A stretch of DNA of 64,000 nt from contig JARHVA010000157.1 in the NCBI GenBank assembly GCA_037957365.1, positions 2,054,501-2,118,500 on the forward strand. Reading direction: 5' to 3'. Shown one piece after another: positions 1-11,700 of the stretch. Within the stretch, counting starts at the first letter, position 1. Every line of letters begins with the position of its first letter. The stretch is from Torreya grandis. Its lineage: Eukaryota; Streptophyta; Pinopsida; Cupressales; Taxaceae. A program made the translations under genes and the position numbers. A model generated the notes under the pieces. The model worked only from the letters and a program-made list of their open reading frames with translations. It did no database searches and was not told the origin of the DNA.

Positions 1-1731
1 ACACAAAAAAACAAGATATGAATATTGTGAAAGATAGAAAATTTTACTTATTGATAGAATAAGTGGACTAATTTCTACAAGGAATATTACTACAATAAAT
101 GATTGAAAAAGCTAAATTTATAAGAAAAATAGTAGCATGCATGAGGACATTCATGATTTTAAGTGTGGGAGAATAATGAGGCCATAAAATGGTTCATTAT
201 ATAAGCAAATGACACAATTTTATCTTACATAAATCATGTTTTAAAAGTGGACTGAGATGTACTTTGAATAACTTATGCTTGTTTTAGAATGAAATATATT
301 AATATATCTAGTCCATTCTTTAGATGTCATTGCAGTCTACATTGATGTTATTTATAATAAGTTCTTACAGAAAAGAAGTCAAATATTGTGTGTACAAGCT
401 GAAATAAGTTATCAATGTAGATAGCAAAGTTTGAAGTTCTAAAATATCAAATTAGGAACAATCTTTATATACCTCCAGAGTTGCATAGAATTGGATCCGA
501 ATATGCCTAGAATAGATTTTAGGGTTTATAAGACTAAATCCAACATTAGATAATGTTTTTGGACATGTTTTAAGGTCTTTATATACATAAAAAATTTATA
601 AATAATACCTTCAAAAAATATATATCAACACTACAAAGGTCTGCAACTATGGAAACATGCAAGCAAAGAGTTCCAAAGATGATTGCTACCTCTTTTTAAA
701 TATCTATTTATAGTATTTGTAAAAATAGACATTTCTAAAGAAGGAAAGATATTTATAGTAATTCAAATACTATGAATATCTCACATATAATAGTTATTGG
801 AAGGAACTGAATTTGTTACATTGTTATTTATTATGTTGTTAATAATAAATCAATTCCAAATTGATTTGTTAGTTTGTTAGAAATAGAAATCAGTTCTAAA
901 CTAATTTGTTAGGTTTTTAGAATTAGAAAATTAGTTCCAAATTGATTTTTTAGTTTGTTACTCTCAAATAAGTTATATTATAAACACAACATTATCATCC
1001 ATTATGATTTTTAGATGGTAATAATAAGGAGTTAACATAGAGCAAGGAGTTAGTAAGAAAGGAGTCATTTTCATATTGTAAGTATTTCCAGAATTAATAA
1101 AAATCTAATTGCATGAAGTTTCTACAAAGCTAGGTGTTATTCTAATCTTATTTCAAGGGAGATCAAGAGCCCACTCAACCAAAGAAATAAGATTTATGTG
1201 TGGTATATATATGTTTATTTCATATTGTTGTGTGTTTTAAATTTTGTCATTTATTCTCTTATACAAAGTATTATGATATATATTTGACCTACAAGATTGT
1301 GTTTTAGTGTGTGTGTTTTCAACAAGATTACTTTTATCCATTTAAATTTTAAGCATTTCTCTTTCAAATTATATCTATTTCAGCAACATAAATTAAAATG
1401 TGCTTATATTTTTTGAAATTTACATTTCTAAAAATTGATTAAAAGTGTGTTTACTTTAATGTGTTTTAAATATCAGCAAAGTGTGTTTCTCTTCAAGCAT
1501 TTAAATTAAGCAAGTGTATTTGCCTTCATAAGTTATAGATCAAATTTTCAATTCGAGTAATTAGATTAGATCTTTAAAATAAATTTTTCACAACTCCCAC
1601 CAAAGATACAATTGTTAGTTATTATCTTTGACACCTTACTGTAGACTATCATTGGACACTAGCCCTAGTTTGATATGACATTAACTGAAGTTAGTTGATT
1701 AAATGAATGGATTGATGACACCCATCATTAT
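1..1731. other. AT-rich sequence without a gene
   Basis: No reading frame with recognisable domains on either strand. Around 960-1230 there is a TATATTATAAAC stretch followed by an AATAAAAA signal, which would fit a decayed LTR promoter and polyadenylation region, but I find no partner copy or target duplication. The only clear structure is the tandem repeat listed at 847-963. Confidence 0.6.
847..963. repeat. Degenerate tandem repeat, about 3 x 40 bp
   Basis: Three successive copies of a roughly 40-bp unit are visible. Each starts with a variant of AATCAATTCCAAATTGATTT, continues with TTGTTAGTTTGTTAG and ends in an AGAAATAG-like spacer. Copy two has several substitutions (for example CAGTTCTAAACTAATTT) and copy three is truncated. 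Confidence 0.7.
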
Positions 1732-2745
1732 TTATTAGTTGTAACTTTCTAAGAATAACTACCACTGACTATGCTTCTAACCATTTCAAACTAACTTATA
1801 AAAGTGTGTAGGGTAGATTTTATAGGGTGAAAGGTGTTACAACTACTTATAACACCTTTATTCTCATTGAAACACTTCATTTCTATTTCTTCCACATGGT
1901 TGTAACATCTCATTTTTCAAGTCTATATTTTGATTTCCTTTTTTATTATTTTACCTTAGTTTAGTTTTATAGTTGTAAATCCTTGGATTCAAAATCAACC
2001 AATATTTTTTATTATTTTAGCTTAGTTTGTTTTATGGTTGTAAATCCTTGGATTTGAAATCAACCAATATTAACATGACTCCTCTATATATAAAAATGAG
2101 TTTTATGATGTATAAAATAATAAATAAATAAGTAGAGACTAAAATATAGTAGTATAATATTTTGAGAACAAGTAAAATTAAGATCAGAGTGTAATGAGAC
2201 CTATATAAATTCCTTTGATGTTACAATTGAATTAAAACAATTGATTTGATTTGATTTTTTATTAAAGAGAATGAGATTCAAGCTTCAGTCTAACTGATGT
2301 AGGGCCCACTCATAAATATTTAGTAGTCTAGTTTTCCATCTGTTAGTTAGTTCAATCTATTTGTATGTGCATTTAATTTTTGTAAGTGTGTATATTTCAT
2401 TTATATTATATAAGAAGCTTTCAAACTATACTAAGCATTTTAATTCCATCATTCACTTTTATGTACTTTCATTTTTGCAAGTGTGATTTAGTTTCTTTTC
2501 ATGTACTTTCTTTAAGAGTGTTTTCCTTCAACAAGTGTGCTTTCAATACAATTGTGGTTTAGTTTAGTTTCAATTCTTTATATGTAATTTATTATCAGTC
2601 AGTTCACGTAGTTGTTCAAAGTGGTTTAGTCTTGTATATACAATGCATACCCATTACAATGTTCAACAATCTTGGGTTGATAATTAAATAAATGTTCATA
2701 AAATTTATATGATATATTGTTGCTTATTTGGGTTCATCCCCTATA
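1732..2745 (+). repeat. Dispersed 1-kb repeat, copy 1 (LTR-like)
   Basis: Matches 19355-20252 in the same orientation over most of its length. Shared blocks include ACTTATAACACCTTTAT, TATTTCTTCCACATGGTT, CTCCTTGGATTCAAAAT-type text, ATAATATTTTGAGA.CAAGTA, the AGGGCCCACT/AGGCCCCACT block and the GGTTGA.AATTAA end. Length, a TATATA box near 2085 followed by transcript-like sequence, and the repeat pairing suggest an LTR. I cannot fix TG/CA ends or a target duplication. It contains a private 66-bp tandem duplication. The two copies could be LTRs of one very old element or two independent insertions. Confidence 0.6.
1940..2070. repeat. 66-bp tandem duplication inside the dispersed repeat
   Basis: Units at 1940-2005 and 2006-2070 both run from a TTTTTATTATTTTA start through TAAATCCTTGGATT to AATCAACCAATAT. 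The second dispersed copy at 19.6 kb has a single unit, so the duplication happened in this copy only. Confidence 0.75.
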
Positions 2746-3658
2746 TTTTTTATGCCATTATCAGGAACAGGTGTCAAAGTAATAAAAACTTGAAAATTTG
2801 AGTTAGAATTTTATTAGGATAAATTTTGGTGGTGAATTTTCATTAATTCACAAATTTTTCAGATATAAAAATTGGTGTTTGGTAATTTTGGGGGGTCATG
2901 AATAGTGTGGATTCACCTAATTTATTTTGATGCAAGTTAGTTTTCCAAGTTATCTCACCTACTATTTAAAATAAATTTCATACCTATAAATCTATTTAAC
3001 CATTAAGTCAAAAGTGAATCTGAGCACATTCACCAATATATGTACTATATAATCCTCTAATGACCAAATTTTTTAATCATATCTACATTTTTGTAATTTG
3101 TCTATACCAATGTCATCTACCAACACAACCATTTCTAGTCTATGCCTATATCACCTACCAATATATTTATCACTAGTACCTGAATATTCAACTATTAGCA
3201 TAGTTATCGCTAGTATATGACTATGTAACTCGCTAACATCTGTGGTGGCTTTCAGCATTCACATCACTCAATAACATCCATGTAATTCAATAATGTCCAT
3301 GCACCCTTCAATATATGTGTTGTCCATCAACATTAGTGTGAAATGTTAGCATTTGTGTCTCTCAATAGTACTTATGTCACCCATCATCATTCACTAACAA
3401 TGTCCATGTCACTCTCTAGCATCCATCACCTATCTACATTGTAAATGACTTTAATTAAATGTAATCTATTGGAGATATTTATGGGGTGGGACAATCATAA
3501 AAAAAACCATGTTAACCTATTTTAGCCAACCATAAAAATCCCCTAAGCAACTGACATCTAAACCAAATATAGGTACTATACTAAATAATGACATGTATTT
3601 TTATTTATTTTAGTATCATATTTAGGTTTAATAATAATTTAAAGGTAAACAAATGTAG
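2746..3658. other. AT-rich sequence with a degenerate minisatellite
   Basis: No coding signal. From about 3090 to 3440 the sequence cycles irregularly through blocks such as CATCACTCAATAACATCCATG, CACCCATCATCATTCACTAAC and CACTCTCTAGCATCCATCACC, looking like a heavily decayed minisatellite of roughly 20-25 bp. Text of a similar flavour occurs at 12480-12960. Confidence 0.45.
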
Positions 3659-4060
3659 TTTTAGGGAATAATTAGCCCTCCCAATAATTTGTATATCATA
3701 ATGTGAATAATTACAAGAGTGATAATTCACTATTACGTTTAGTTAGTTTGTTAGATATATTTGGTTAGTAATTAGTTAACATAATATTGTTGCAACAATA
3801 TTATGATTATAGGTTAGTTGTTATTTGGTCAGTTATATATTGTTACTCATATAGAGATTGAGTATTGGGGTGAGATATTGGTGGAGGTATGATCTCCCTA
3901 ATTATAGGAAATAGTTTTCCTGTATAACTTTGTATTTCCATATGAGTTTAATATATGTAGAATATATTTAGAGGTTGAGAATATTATTATTTGAAGTATT
4001 ATGTCTATTTGGCTCCATTATTTTTGTGTTAGAATTGTGAAGACTCTAATTTTTTGAATA
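3659..4060 (+). repeat. 5' LTR of the Copia-like element
   Basis: Aligns along its length with 6207-6609. Shared landmarks are GGGAATAATTAGCCCTC, AGATATATTTGGTTAG, GGTTAGTTGTTATTTGGT and TTGAAGTATTATGTCTATTT. The first two bases are TT instead of TG and the last two TA instead of CA, both explicable as point mutations. Confidence 0.8.
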
Positions 4061-4062
4061 TC

Positions 4063-4079
4063 TAGTATTAGATCTAGGT
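4063..4079 (+). other. Decayed primer-binding site (initiator tRNA-Met type)
   Basis: TAGTATTAGATCTAGGT differs from the usual plant site TGGTATCAGAGCTAGGT at three positions (G to A, C to T, G to T) and lies 2 bp after the LTR end, the expected place. Confidence 0.65.
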
Positions 4080-6197
4080 GCGGTTCAATGGAAAATTAAT
4101 AGATTGATAGGGGCATCCATGTGTCTATACATTGCCCTGATTCATTGCTAAAATATCATTGTGTGGGTTTAAATTTTTTCGTGTGTCTCCAGTTTGCTCA
4201 ACTCACTAGCATTAAGCTACATAGTCCTAGTGGTCTTCATCCTTGTACAACTCAACTTTGATATTTTGCTTTCAAAGGAGCAGATAGAAGAGAATAGTAA
4301 GTTTGTTCAGCATTTTGATTCTGAAAAATGTTCCATGAGTGTAGTTTTGATTATGTTCTTTGTATGCATCATACACATGTGTCACCATCCATTTCTCTTG
4401 TGTACCTATCAATTTTCAAGACAAAATCCATGTACACTTGTTAGCTACTATTCTACGTAGTTGTGCCTTGTTTCAAAATTCTGTACACATTTGATTACAA
4501 AGGTTGCATACTTATTTTATTCAAAATCTTTGATTCTTCTTACCTGGAATTTTGAATGCATACTTATGTATTAATGTTAACACAAGTTATCATTAGATTA
4601 TTAGTAAATTACATAATCCATGCATAATTCATGTGTCTTCTCTTCTCATTCAAGTCATGTACGAAGAGAAGATAGCCTCAAATAAAATAACATGTAGCCA
4701 CTATTTAAACAATAATTTGTCAGCAATCCATGTATCATTGTATGTGAAATCTAGATCATAATTTTTTCCATGCATCAAGGTTTTCTCAAAGCCATCTTTT
4801 ATTGTCCTATTATCAGATTTTTGATAGGATGAATTACAATTTCATTATGAAGGAGACTTAAGTGAAATCTAGAACTACTCCATGCAAGATAGACTCGGTG
4901 TTGTTCACCTTAATTTTATGTATTGCCATAAGATCTACCTACCATTGACATCATGTAAAGTTTTATGTAAATCTATAATATTTAAAGTCTTTATTAGTCC
5001 TTCTTAAGTTTCAATAAATTCTATCTATATTATGTGTCATTTAGGTTTGCTCTAATAGTTTTAAACTTTGTGTTGGTTATTTTCTCTATGTTATTTTATA
5101 GGTCTTTAGAGTTAAACATTAAAAAAATTATATTCATGTTTAATAGTAGTAAATAATTAATGTCCAAATTTAATAAGGTCAATTTTGTCAAGTATGTTAA
5201 CAATGTAGAGTTTTCCAAGTTTTATCAAAAAATCAAAATAAAAATGAGTGTTCTTTATAAGTCAGAGGTCCATTTTTTTAATATATACAAAAAATTAAAA
5301 GTCATTGTAATTATTATTTATCATCATATAGTTAAAATTGGTCTTTTTTGTGTCAAGTGTGTTCAAGTCATCAAAAGTATCATCATTTGTAAAAGTCCTT
5401 TATGTCATTTGATCATCAAAGTCAAATCCTTTATTGTAACGGATGTATTATCATTTGTACATGACGTCCAAACTATGGGGGGATTTCTCCTCAAAAAATT
5501 TATGCATCTGAGCTTCATGACTTCATCAATTGAGTAAGCAGTGACTTATTGGAGGTTAGAGGATACTAGAAGATGGAGGATTTATACGCCTCTCATTAGC
5601 CAATAATGAAAGGGTGTTTCTTTCTATAGTGGTGCATATAGATATTTTTATATTTTTAGCACTTTTTTTTATGTGTGATGAATAAGAATTGTATTTCCTA
5701 TTTTTTCACATAGTATATTGTATAAAAAAAAGTGTTTAGGAGAAATGAGAATGTGGTAATAGTTAAGAGAATACCTAACTGTAGATATCCTATGACTACC
5801 TTACTTCTTTATATATATGATCAACCAGTGACACGTCCATTACGATCATATAGAGTAAATGTGAGATGTGTTCCTTTACATAGTGGTGATCATGTACAAT
5901 AAGATTTAGATAGTAGTATGCAAACCTAAGATTATGTGTTATCATAAATTATATTTGAGCTAATTCAAGGAGAGATAAGAGTTAAATTTGAATAGATTGT
6001 CCCTGATGATAATTTCCCACACTATTTAGGTTGATACAGTTCCCTCAGTGAATGGTTGATGGAAAATGTTCTTATTCAAAGTTCTCACACTTATTCGATT
6101 GATGTGTTCTTAATAGTGAATGGTTGATAATAAGTTGATGTGTTCCTTCATTACTTTCATTAAGTTTTGTGAAAACACAAACTACCATGTGAGGCCT

Positions 6198-6206
6198 AAG
6201 GGGGGA
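6198..6206 (+). other. Polypurine tract
   Basis: AAGGGGGGA sits immediately before the TGTTAGGG start of the right LTR, where plus-strand DNA synthesis would be primed. It gives the element its orientation. Confidence 0.75.
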
Positions 6207-6609
6207 TGTTAGGGAATAATTAGCCCTCACAGTAATTTGTATATTGTAATATGAATAATTACGAGAGTAATAATTCACTATTATGTTTAGTTAGTTTTTT
6301 AGATATATTTGGTTAGCAATTAGTTAACATAATATTGTTAAAAAAATACTATGATTACAGGTTAGTTGTTATTTGGTAGGTTATATATTGTTACACATAA
6401 AGAGATTGAGTATTCAGGTGAGATATTGGTGGAGATATGATCTCCCCAATTATAGGAAATAGTTTTATTATATAAATTTATATTCTCGTATGAGTTTAAT
6501 ATAGGCATAATATAATTATAGGTTGAGAATATATTTTTTTGAAGTATTATGTCTATTTAGCTACATTATTTTTTGTGTTAGATTTGTGCAAACTCTGATT
6601 TTTCAAATA
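6207..6609 (+). repeat. 3' LTR of the Copia-like element
   Basis: Starts with an intact TGTTAGGG and is followed directly by the TGTAG target duplication at 6610-6614. It is about the same length as the 5' copy. Confidence 0.8.
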
Positions 6610-6639
6610 TGTAGAACCCATATATAACGGTAGTTTAGA

Positions 6640-9206
6640 TGAATGAATTAATGAAAACATATCACCTTTTGAAGATATTATTGATGATGACATGATATCA
6701 CTTGAGTACATTCCTAACTATGATTATGAGATGACTCAATTGGAGGACAATTACAAACTAGATGAGGTGCAAATACAAGAACATACTTCTAGATCTCATG
6801 AAACACCAACTTTGATTAAAAATTCAACTCAAAATTATGTGTGAAGCAAGAGAAAACAAGAGGACATTATCGATAATGAGATCCAAATATTATATGAGAT
6901 TTGTATTCATTAAACATAAACTTCAATTAAATATAGCACTATAAAATTTGTGTGAAAGAAGAGAAGCATATGGATAATTGGTAGGTCTTTTAAGTTCGAC
7001 TAGGTAGCTAAATATCCATTCAATGAACTAGTAGAGCTATAAAATGGTATTGATACTCCAACAAAATGTAGATTTATAATATGTAGCTAAAAACTAGGAA
7101 AGGACCCCAAAATTATCTTAAGTTGGACATATTTGAGAAATATTGTGAAAAAAATGTGTTAGTAAAATAAAAAGATGGAAAGATGTAAAAGAATACATGC
7201 ATGTAAGGTACATAGTAGAGTATGAAGATCATTAGAAACATCTAGGAGATCACATTGAGAAAGGAGGAACAATAACAACTCATTTAGGAAAAGTTACTCA
7301 ATCTAATCTTCATGCCAAAAATATAAAATTCTCTACCATATATCACATTCTGAAAAAAGGTAGACCTATTTCAGATTTTTTAGATTATAATATTTTGTTC
7401 TAACATAATATATTTCATAACATTTCACAATACCATTGGTCAAATAGAAAGGCTTGGGAAATGTCAAATGTCTCACCATGATTGAGAAGGAGGACTTGAA
7501 AAAAAAATGCATGGTTTATATCATTGTCAATTGATGAGGTCACAGTAGTTGAGAACATATCATGGGTTTTCATTCATGTTTATACTTTTCATAAGTATTC
7601 AAGGCAACCTCATCTATTAGCTATACATAAAATGACAAAAAATTGCAATGTTGAAAACTTTTATAGATTGATTATTTATAATTTGAAGGATATAACTAGG
7701 ATGGATGATTATGTTATAGCTACCAAGTTAGTGTGTGTTGGTAATGATGGCGCATAGATGATACAAGGACATAGAATTGGTCTATGTGTTCAAATATAAA
7801 TAATAGTTTTTTCATATATGATTTCAATTCATTGCATGGCTTATAGAATGAATCTTGCTTACAAGATTGTTTGCACATTGTAAAATGTCATAAAAGTGGA
7901 GGAGCTTATTTGTGACTTGCATGCATATCTATCAAATAGTCCAAAAATATTTTTAGAGTTTTATAAATTTATAATTGGACTAACTGATGGTAAAAATATT
8001 TTGAAATATGTTGATACAAGATGGATCTCTATGTATAATCCAATATGCATAATTTTTTAAGAATATCCATCATTAGCAATTTTTATGTTTAAATATTGGA
8101 TGGAAGTTGACGAAGCAAAAGATTTTTTGTACCATTTAATAGATTTTGAAAATTTTCTAACATTATGTGGTATTCTAACTATGTTGAAATAAATGCAAAG
8201 TTTGACAAAACTTACACAAGAGAGATCCATAGATATTGTTGACTTCATACGGTTGAGAAAATGGATTTGTCAATATCTAGCTATGTTATACTTCTCATAA
8301 GAATATTTTAAGGGACCAGTATTTGGCAATTGGAAAATTTTAATAGATATTAAGTACCCTAAAATATATTTTAAATTTAATATTAACTATCATCTTTGTA
8401 TCATGGTTAATGGGAAGGATATACCACTGCACACATTCCAAAAACATGTTGATTTAGTAGAAGTAGAAATTGAAGTTCCTATAACATGTGTATTATTGTG
8501 ATATTGCTATTTATGAGATACACATGAAATTAAAAAATATTTCACAAAGTCTATCTACTAAAATTTGATATTATTTTAAAAGGGATGAGTTACTTGAAGC
8601 CATGGGAGTGATGAACCCCATATTTTATAACACTATAGATGGTGAAGTAATAACAAGTAATTTATTTTTCAAATGCATGGGTACTCTCATTAAACATTTC
8701 AACAAATCTGTAGAGATCAATGGAGTTAAAGTTAAAGGCATTTTGCAAAAGGATTAAATTATGTCTTAGTCAACACATTTTGGACTTACAATGATTGATC
8801 AATATCAGTGCTTAAATGAACTAATGAAAAGTGGTGTTATTATGAGGCTATGGAAAAAACTTTACCCCAGAAGCATCCTACATGAAAATATCAATGAATA
8901 TTTTTGATTATATGAACTTTTCCAAATAATGATTTTATGGTCTATGGAATATGAAAGGATATTTAGTGTATTGTATTTTTTAAATACAAACTTTCAAATA
9001 GAATGGATAAAAATTTAGAGACTTGTTTGAGGTTGTATGTTTCCCATTATCCCGTGGATGGGTTTCCTTATGAAAAAACAATTGAAATTTGGAGTTCAGT
9101 CACTAAAATAAGAGGAGTCACTAATATAGTGACCAATAGAGATGATCTTAATTTTGATTGTCAAAATGCCTCTGAGAAAATAGATACAAATGCTAGCTAT
9201 GAATAA
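6640..9206 (+). pseudogene. hAT-superfamily transposase relic (ZNF862-like type)
   Basis: A decayed reading frame, broken by many stops and frameshifts, retains the order of parts seen in hAT transposases. The central part begins near 7530 with a readable segment around SWVFIHVYTFHKYSRQPHLL and LVCVGNDGA. At 7827-7868 comes IHCMAYRMNLAYK, the HC.A...NL motif of the catalytic region, and at 8010-8030 VDTRWIS. At 8935-9115 follows the C-terminal dimerisation region, with SMEYERIFSVLYFL.T and NLETCLRLYVSHYPVDGFPY. hAT transposases cut and paste DNA as dimers in the nucleus; this copy cannot make a protein. The amino-terminal zinc-finger region upstream of about 7380 is too eroded to confirm, and I could not find terminal inverted repeats or an 8-bp target duplication. 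The 5' limit is therefore approximate. Confidence 0.75.
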
Positions 9207-9769
9207 TGAGCTACAAAAGGATTGTTTTGGCTACCCAATTTTTAGTTTGGTATTTATTAGAAACTATTTAAATAGAAATATTGGAAACTAATTCATTACC
9301 AATTATGATATTTTTTGGTATTTATTAGAAACTATTTTGTGTGATAATTCAAAAATTGTAAAATTGATCACATTACAATATTAGAAGCACAATGTATATT
9401 TGACAAAAAGACATGTATCAAGTGTTGTGTCACAATGAGATTGTATATCAATCAAATGTTATAATTTCTTTATCAATCTACTAGTTTTAAATTCTTTTAA
9501 AATTTAAACATACAGAGGTTTATATAAATGATTGTCTATAAAAACATCAAACCACATTTCACATTAATAAATGATTAACTAAATTAGAAATTTAGATGTG
9601 AAATTTGAACACTATAAACATGAGGGAAGCCATAAATACACAACATATTGATTTTTTGAGATAAACTAAAATTACAAAAACAATATTTTAGTATGAAATT
9701 GATCATCATATAAAAATATAATATTTAAATTATTTTGATTCATTATTTTTTAATACACAGAGTGTCTGT
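9207..9769. other. AT-rich flank with a 24-bp direct repeat
   Basis: Holds an exact 24-bp direct repeat (TTTGGTATTTATTAGAAACT followed by ATTT) at 9246-9269 and 9314-9337, otherwise no structure. It may be part of the hAT element's 3' flank. Confidence 0.5.
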
Positions 9770-11700
9770 CTACTTTTCTATTGTAGTAGACATTCCCTCT
9801 CCATCACTTTTATCATCTTTTAGGATCCCTAATTGCAGAAGATCCTTGGTTGTAGCATTAATATTGTCAATATTTACCCCTTCTTCATTTGATGCATCTC
9901 CTACCAAAAGCAATGAGGGATTTACATCAACTTTCTGCTTGAACAAAATATGAGGATCCAATCCATGCTCCTTCATGATTTCCTTCAATGTATTATTTTG
10001 TTTATTAAACAAAACAATTTTTTGTTTCAAGGAAATCATTGAATTGAAACTTTTTCATGCATTTTTGAGGTGCACTTTGATTACCCTCGCTTGACTATTC
10101 AAATTATTAGATTTTGATTGTAATTAAATAAAAAATATTATTTAGATAAAAATTATAAGAATTTAAATTAAATTCCAAACAAATTAATATAATTTACCAC
10201 AACTTTCTTCTTTTTTTGCATTAGCAATAAACACAAGGATTTTGTCTTTTGCCCATTTTTTGTAATATGCCTGGGTTTCTACATTTAGATTCTCTAGATT
10301 ATTGAACATAATATATAAAACATTATCATTTTAATTATTAGTAACAATTATTACACCTAAAATCGCTTGATTCACCAAAACTTTGATTTTTACTGGTTGA
10401 TTTCTAAACAATTTCAACAACCGGTTACGTTGGGAGTGATTGTGAAAATGGGCATTTATTTCCTAAATTAAAACTTTATCTCTTAACTCCCCTAATTTCA
10501 AATAATCAATTTCACTTAGAATAATATATTTTACATATGTGACAGTATTATCCACCCATAAATTATCTAAAGGAAATGTAGTAATCTCATCATTTGTATT
10601 TGGAATCTTAGGATTAGGAGGGGGAGTGTTTGTGTTAGACAAAGAGTTGGGTATCTATGGCTATTGGGAATCAACCTCTGGTACCTTTGGCTATGATCAT
10701 TAAATCATTTCATGGGGATTAAAAAAATTATATTGATCCCCACTCTCAAACCCCAAAAACTCATCATCAAGATCTATTTGTTCTAATAAAGTGGTTCCCC
10801 CTAAACTATGGAGACCACCAAGAGAAAGATTTGGAAACTCCAACATTGTCAAATTCAATGTGCCACTACTTGAGGCCAAAAACAATGATTACTTTCCCCT
10901 TATTAAAGCTTGATTGATTGGTGGTGGTGTTAAAAAATGTTGCCTTTGAGAATGGTCACTACAAATTGAAAAAGAGATTAGAGAACTAGCAAATAAGAAT
11001 AAATTTAAGATTTAATAAATATATTAAAAAAACATTAATAATTGCATACCTCACTATTGAAGATCTCCTAAATATCTATGTTATAACTGAATTATTAGAG
11101 GTTATTGATGTTGGGAGGACTAGGGGAAAGATTCTAAGGACACTATAAAAATAACATGATTAAAATAAAACACTATAACATATAATGCAGTTATCGATAA
11201 TACAAACAAGACTATAGTATTACCGGTAACATGAGAGTAGGTTTGAGTTCGTGATAATTGAAATGGATTCAGAGGAGGCATAATAGAACTCTAAATCCCT
11301 TTTTTATGATCAATGGATGAGGGGATGATTCCACATCCATATTTGATTCTTCAAAGGGCTCACGGGTTGGAAACCTTTTACCACAACTTGTCTTCTTAAA
11401 AATAGTTTCAGAGTTTTTTTTGTGAGGAGAAGAATATTAGTTTAATCAAATAGAGTGCATAGAATTATTTTTCAATAATTTAAAATGTAATTTCAAATTT
11501 TATTTCACCTCTTGATCTAAAACATAAAGAGAGTTGAGCTTCATTTTTTCATGAAGAGCAAAAGGAATAATCATGCTCTCCAATTGGTGAAATGCCTCAT
11601 TATACAAAGCAAGAATAAAATTGGTAAATGAAATATTGGAATTATCAATGGTGAGTACATAAGATAAATCACTCATAATCTTACTTAACAAATATTTACA
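9770..11700 (-). pseudogene. Unidentified decayed gene with intron-like gaps
   Basis: I do not recognise this gene. On the minus strand several stretches read open with ordinary amino-acid composition: 11691-11500 (MSDLSYVLTIDNSN, ALYNEAFHQLESMI), about 10885-10700, about 10610-10200 (DNLWVDNTVTYVKYIIL, NLENLNVETQAYYKKWAKDK, with two stops) and 10039-9770 (KEIMKEHGLDPHILFKQK). Between them lie AT-rich segments with plant-type splice borders: GTATGCAATT to TTTGCTAG (about 11049-10989), GTAATACTAT to TTTTTATAG (about 11220-11140), and GTAAATTATA to TTTGAATAG (about 10197-10100). A spliced gene that has decayed, or a gene fragment carried by a transposon, fits best. Function is unknown. It could also be the coding part of an old DNA transposon whose domains I fail to see. 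Confidence 0.45.

Larger units (their letters stand above)
4061..6206 (+). other. Internal region of the Copia-like element, no recognisable domain
   Basis: Longest open stretches are 88 and 125 codons (4194-4460, which would start with TTG, and 5160-5537). Neither shows a family motif. The 125-codon one is lysine- and isoleucine-rich, as expected of AT-rich non-coding DNA. I do not regard either as a gene. Confidence 0.5.
3659..6609 (+). mobile_element. Short Copia-like LTR retrotransposon, internally deleted or non-autonomous
   Basis: Two direct repeats of about 402 bp (3659-4060 and 6207-6609) flank a 2.1-kb internal region. The target site duplication TGTAG is perfect at 3654-3658 and 6610-6614. 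The right LTR starts TGTTAGGGAATAATTAGCC; the left has TT in place of TG. A decayed initiator-Met primer site follows the left LTR, and a polypurine tract AAGGGGGGA directly precedes the right LTR, so the element is on the plus strand. The internal region encodes no recognisable gag, protease, integrase or RT. A short reading before the polypurine tract ends in a GGC-stop like the tail of Copia polyproteins (weak). By eye the LTRs differ at roughly a tenth of positions, so this is an old insertion. Superfamily is inferred from LTR size and ends, not from a domain. Confidence 0.8.

Noticed and set aside
4194..4460. 88-codon plus-strand frame in the Copia-like element
   Set aside because: Begins with TTG, has no domain and lies in decayed internal sequence.
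5160..5537. 125-codon plus-strand frame
   Set aside because: Composition is Lys/Ile/Phe-rich as expected of AT-rich DNA; no homologous motif.
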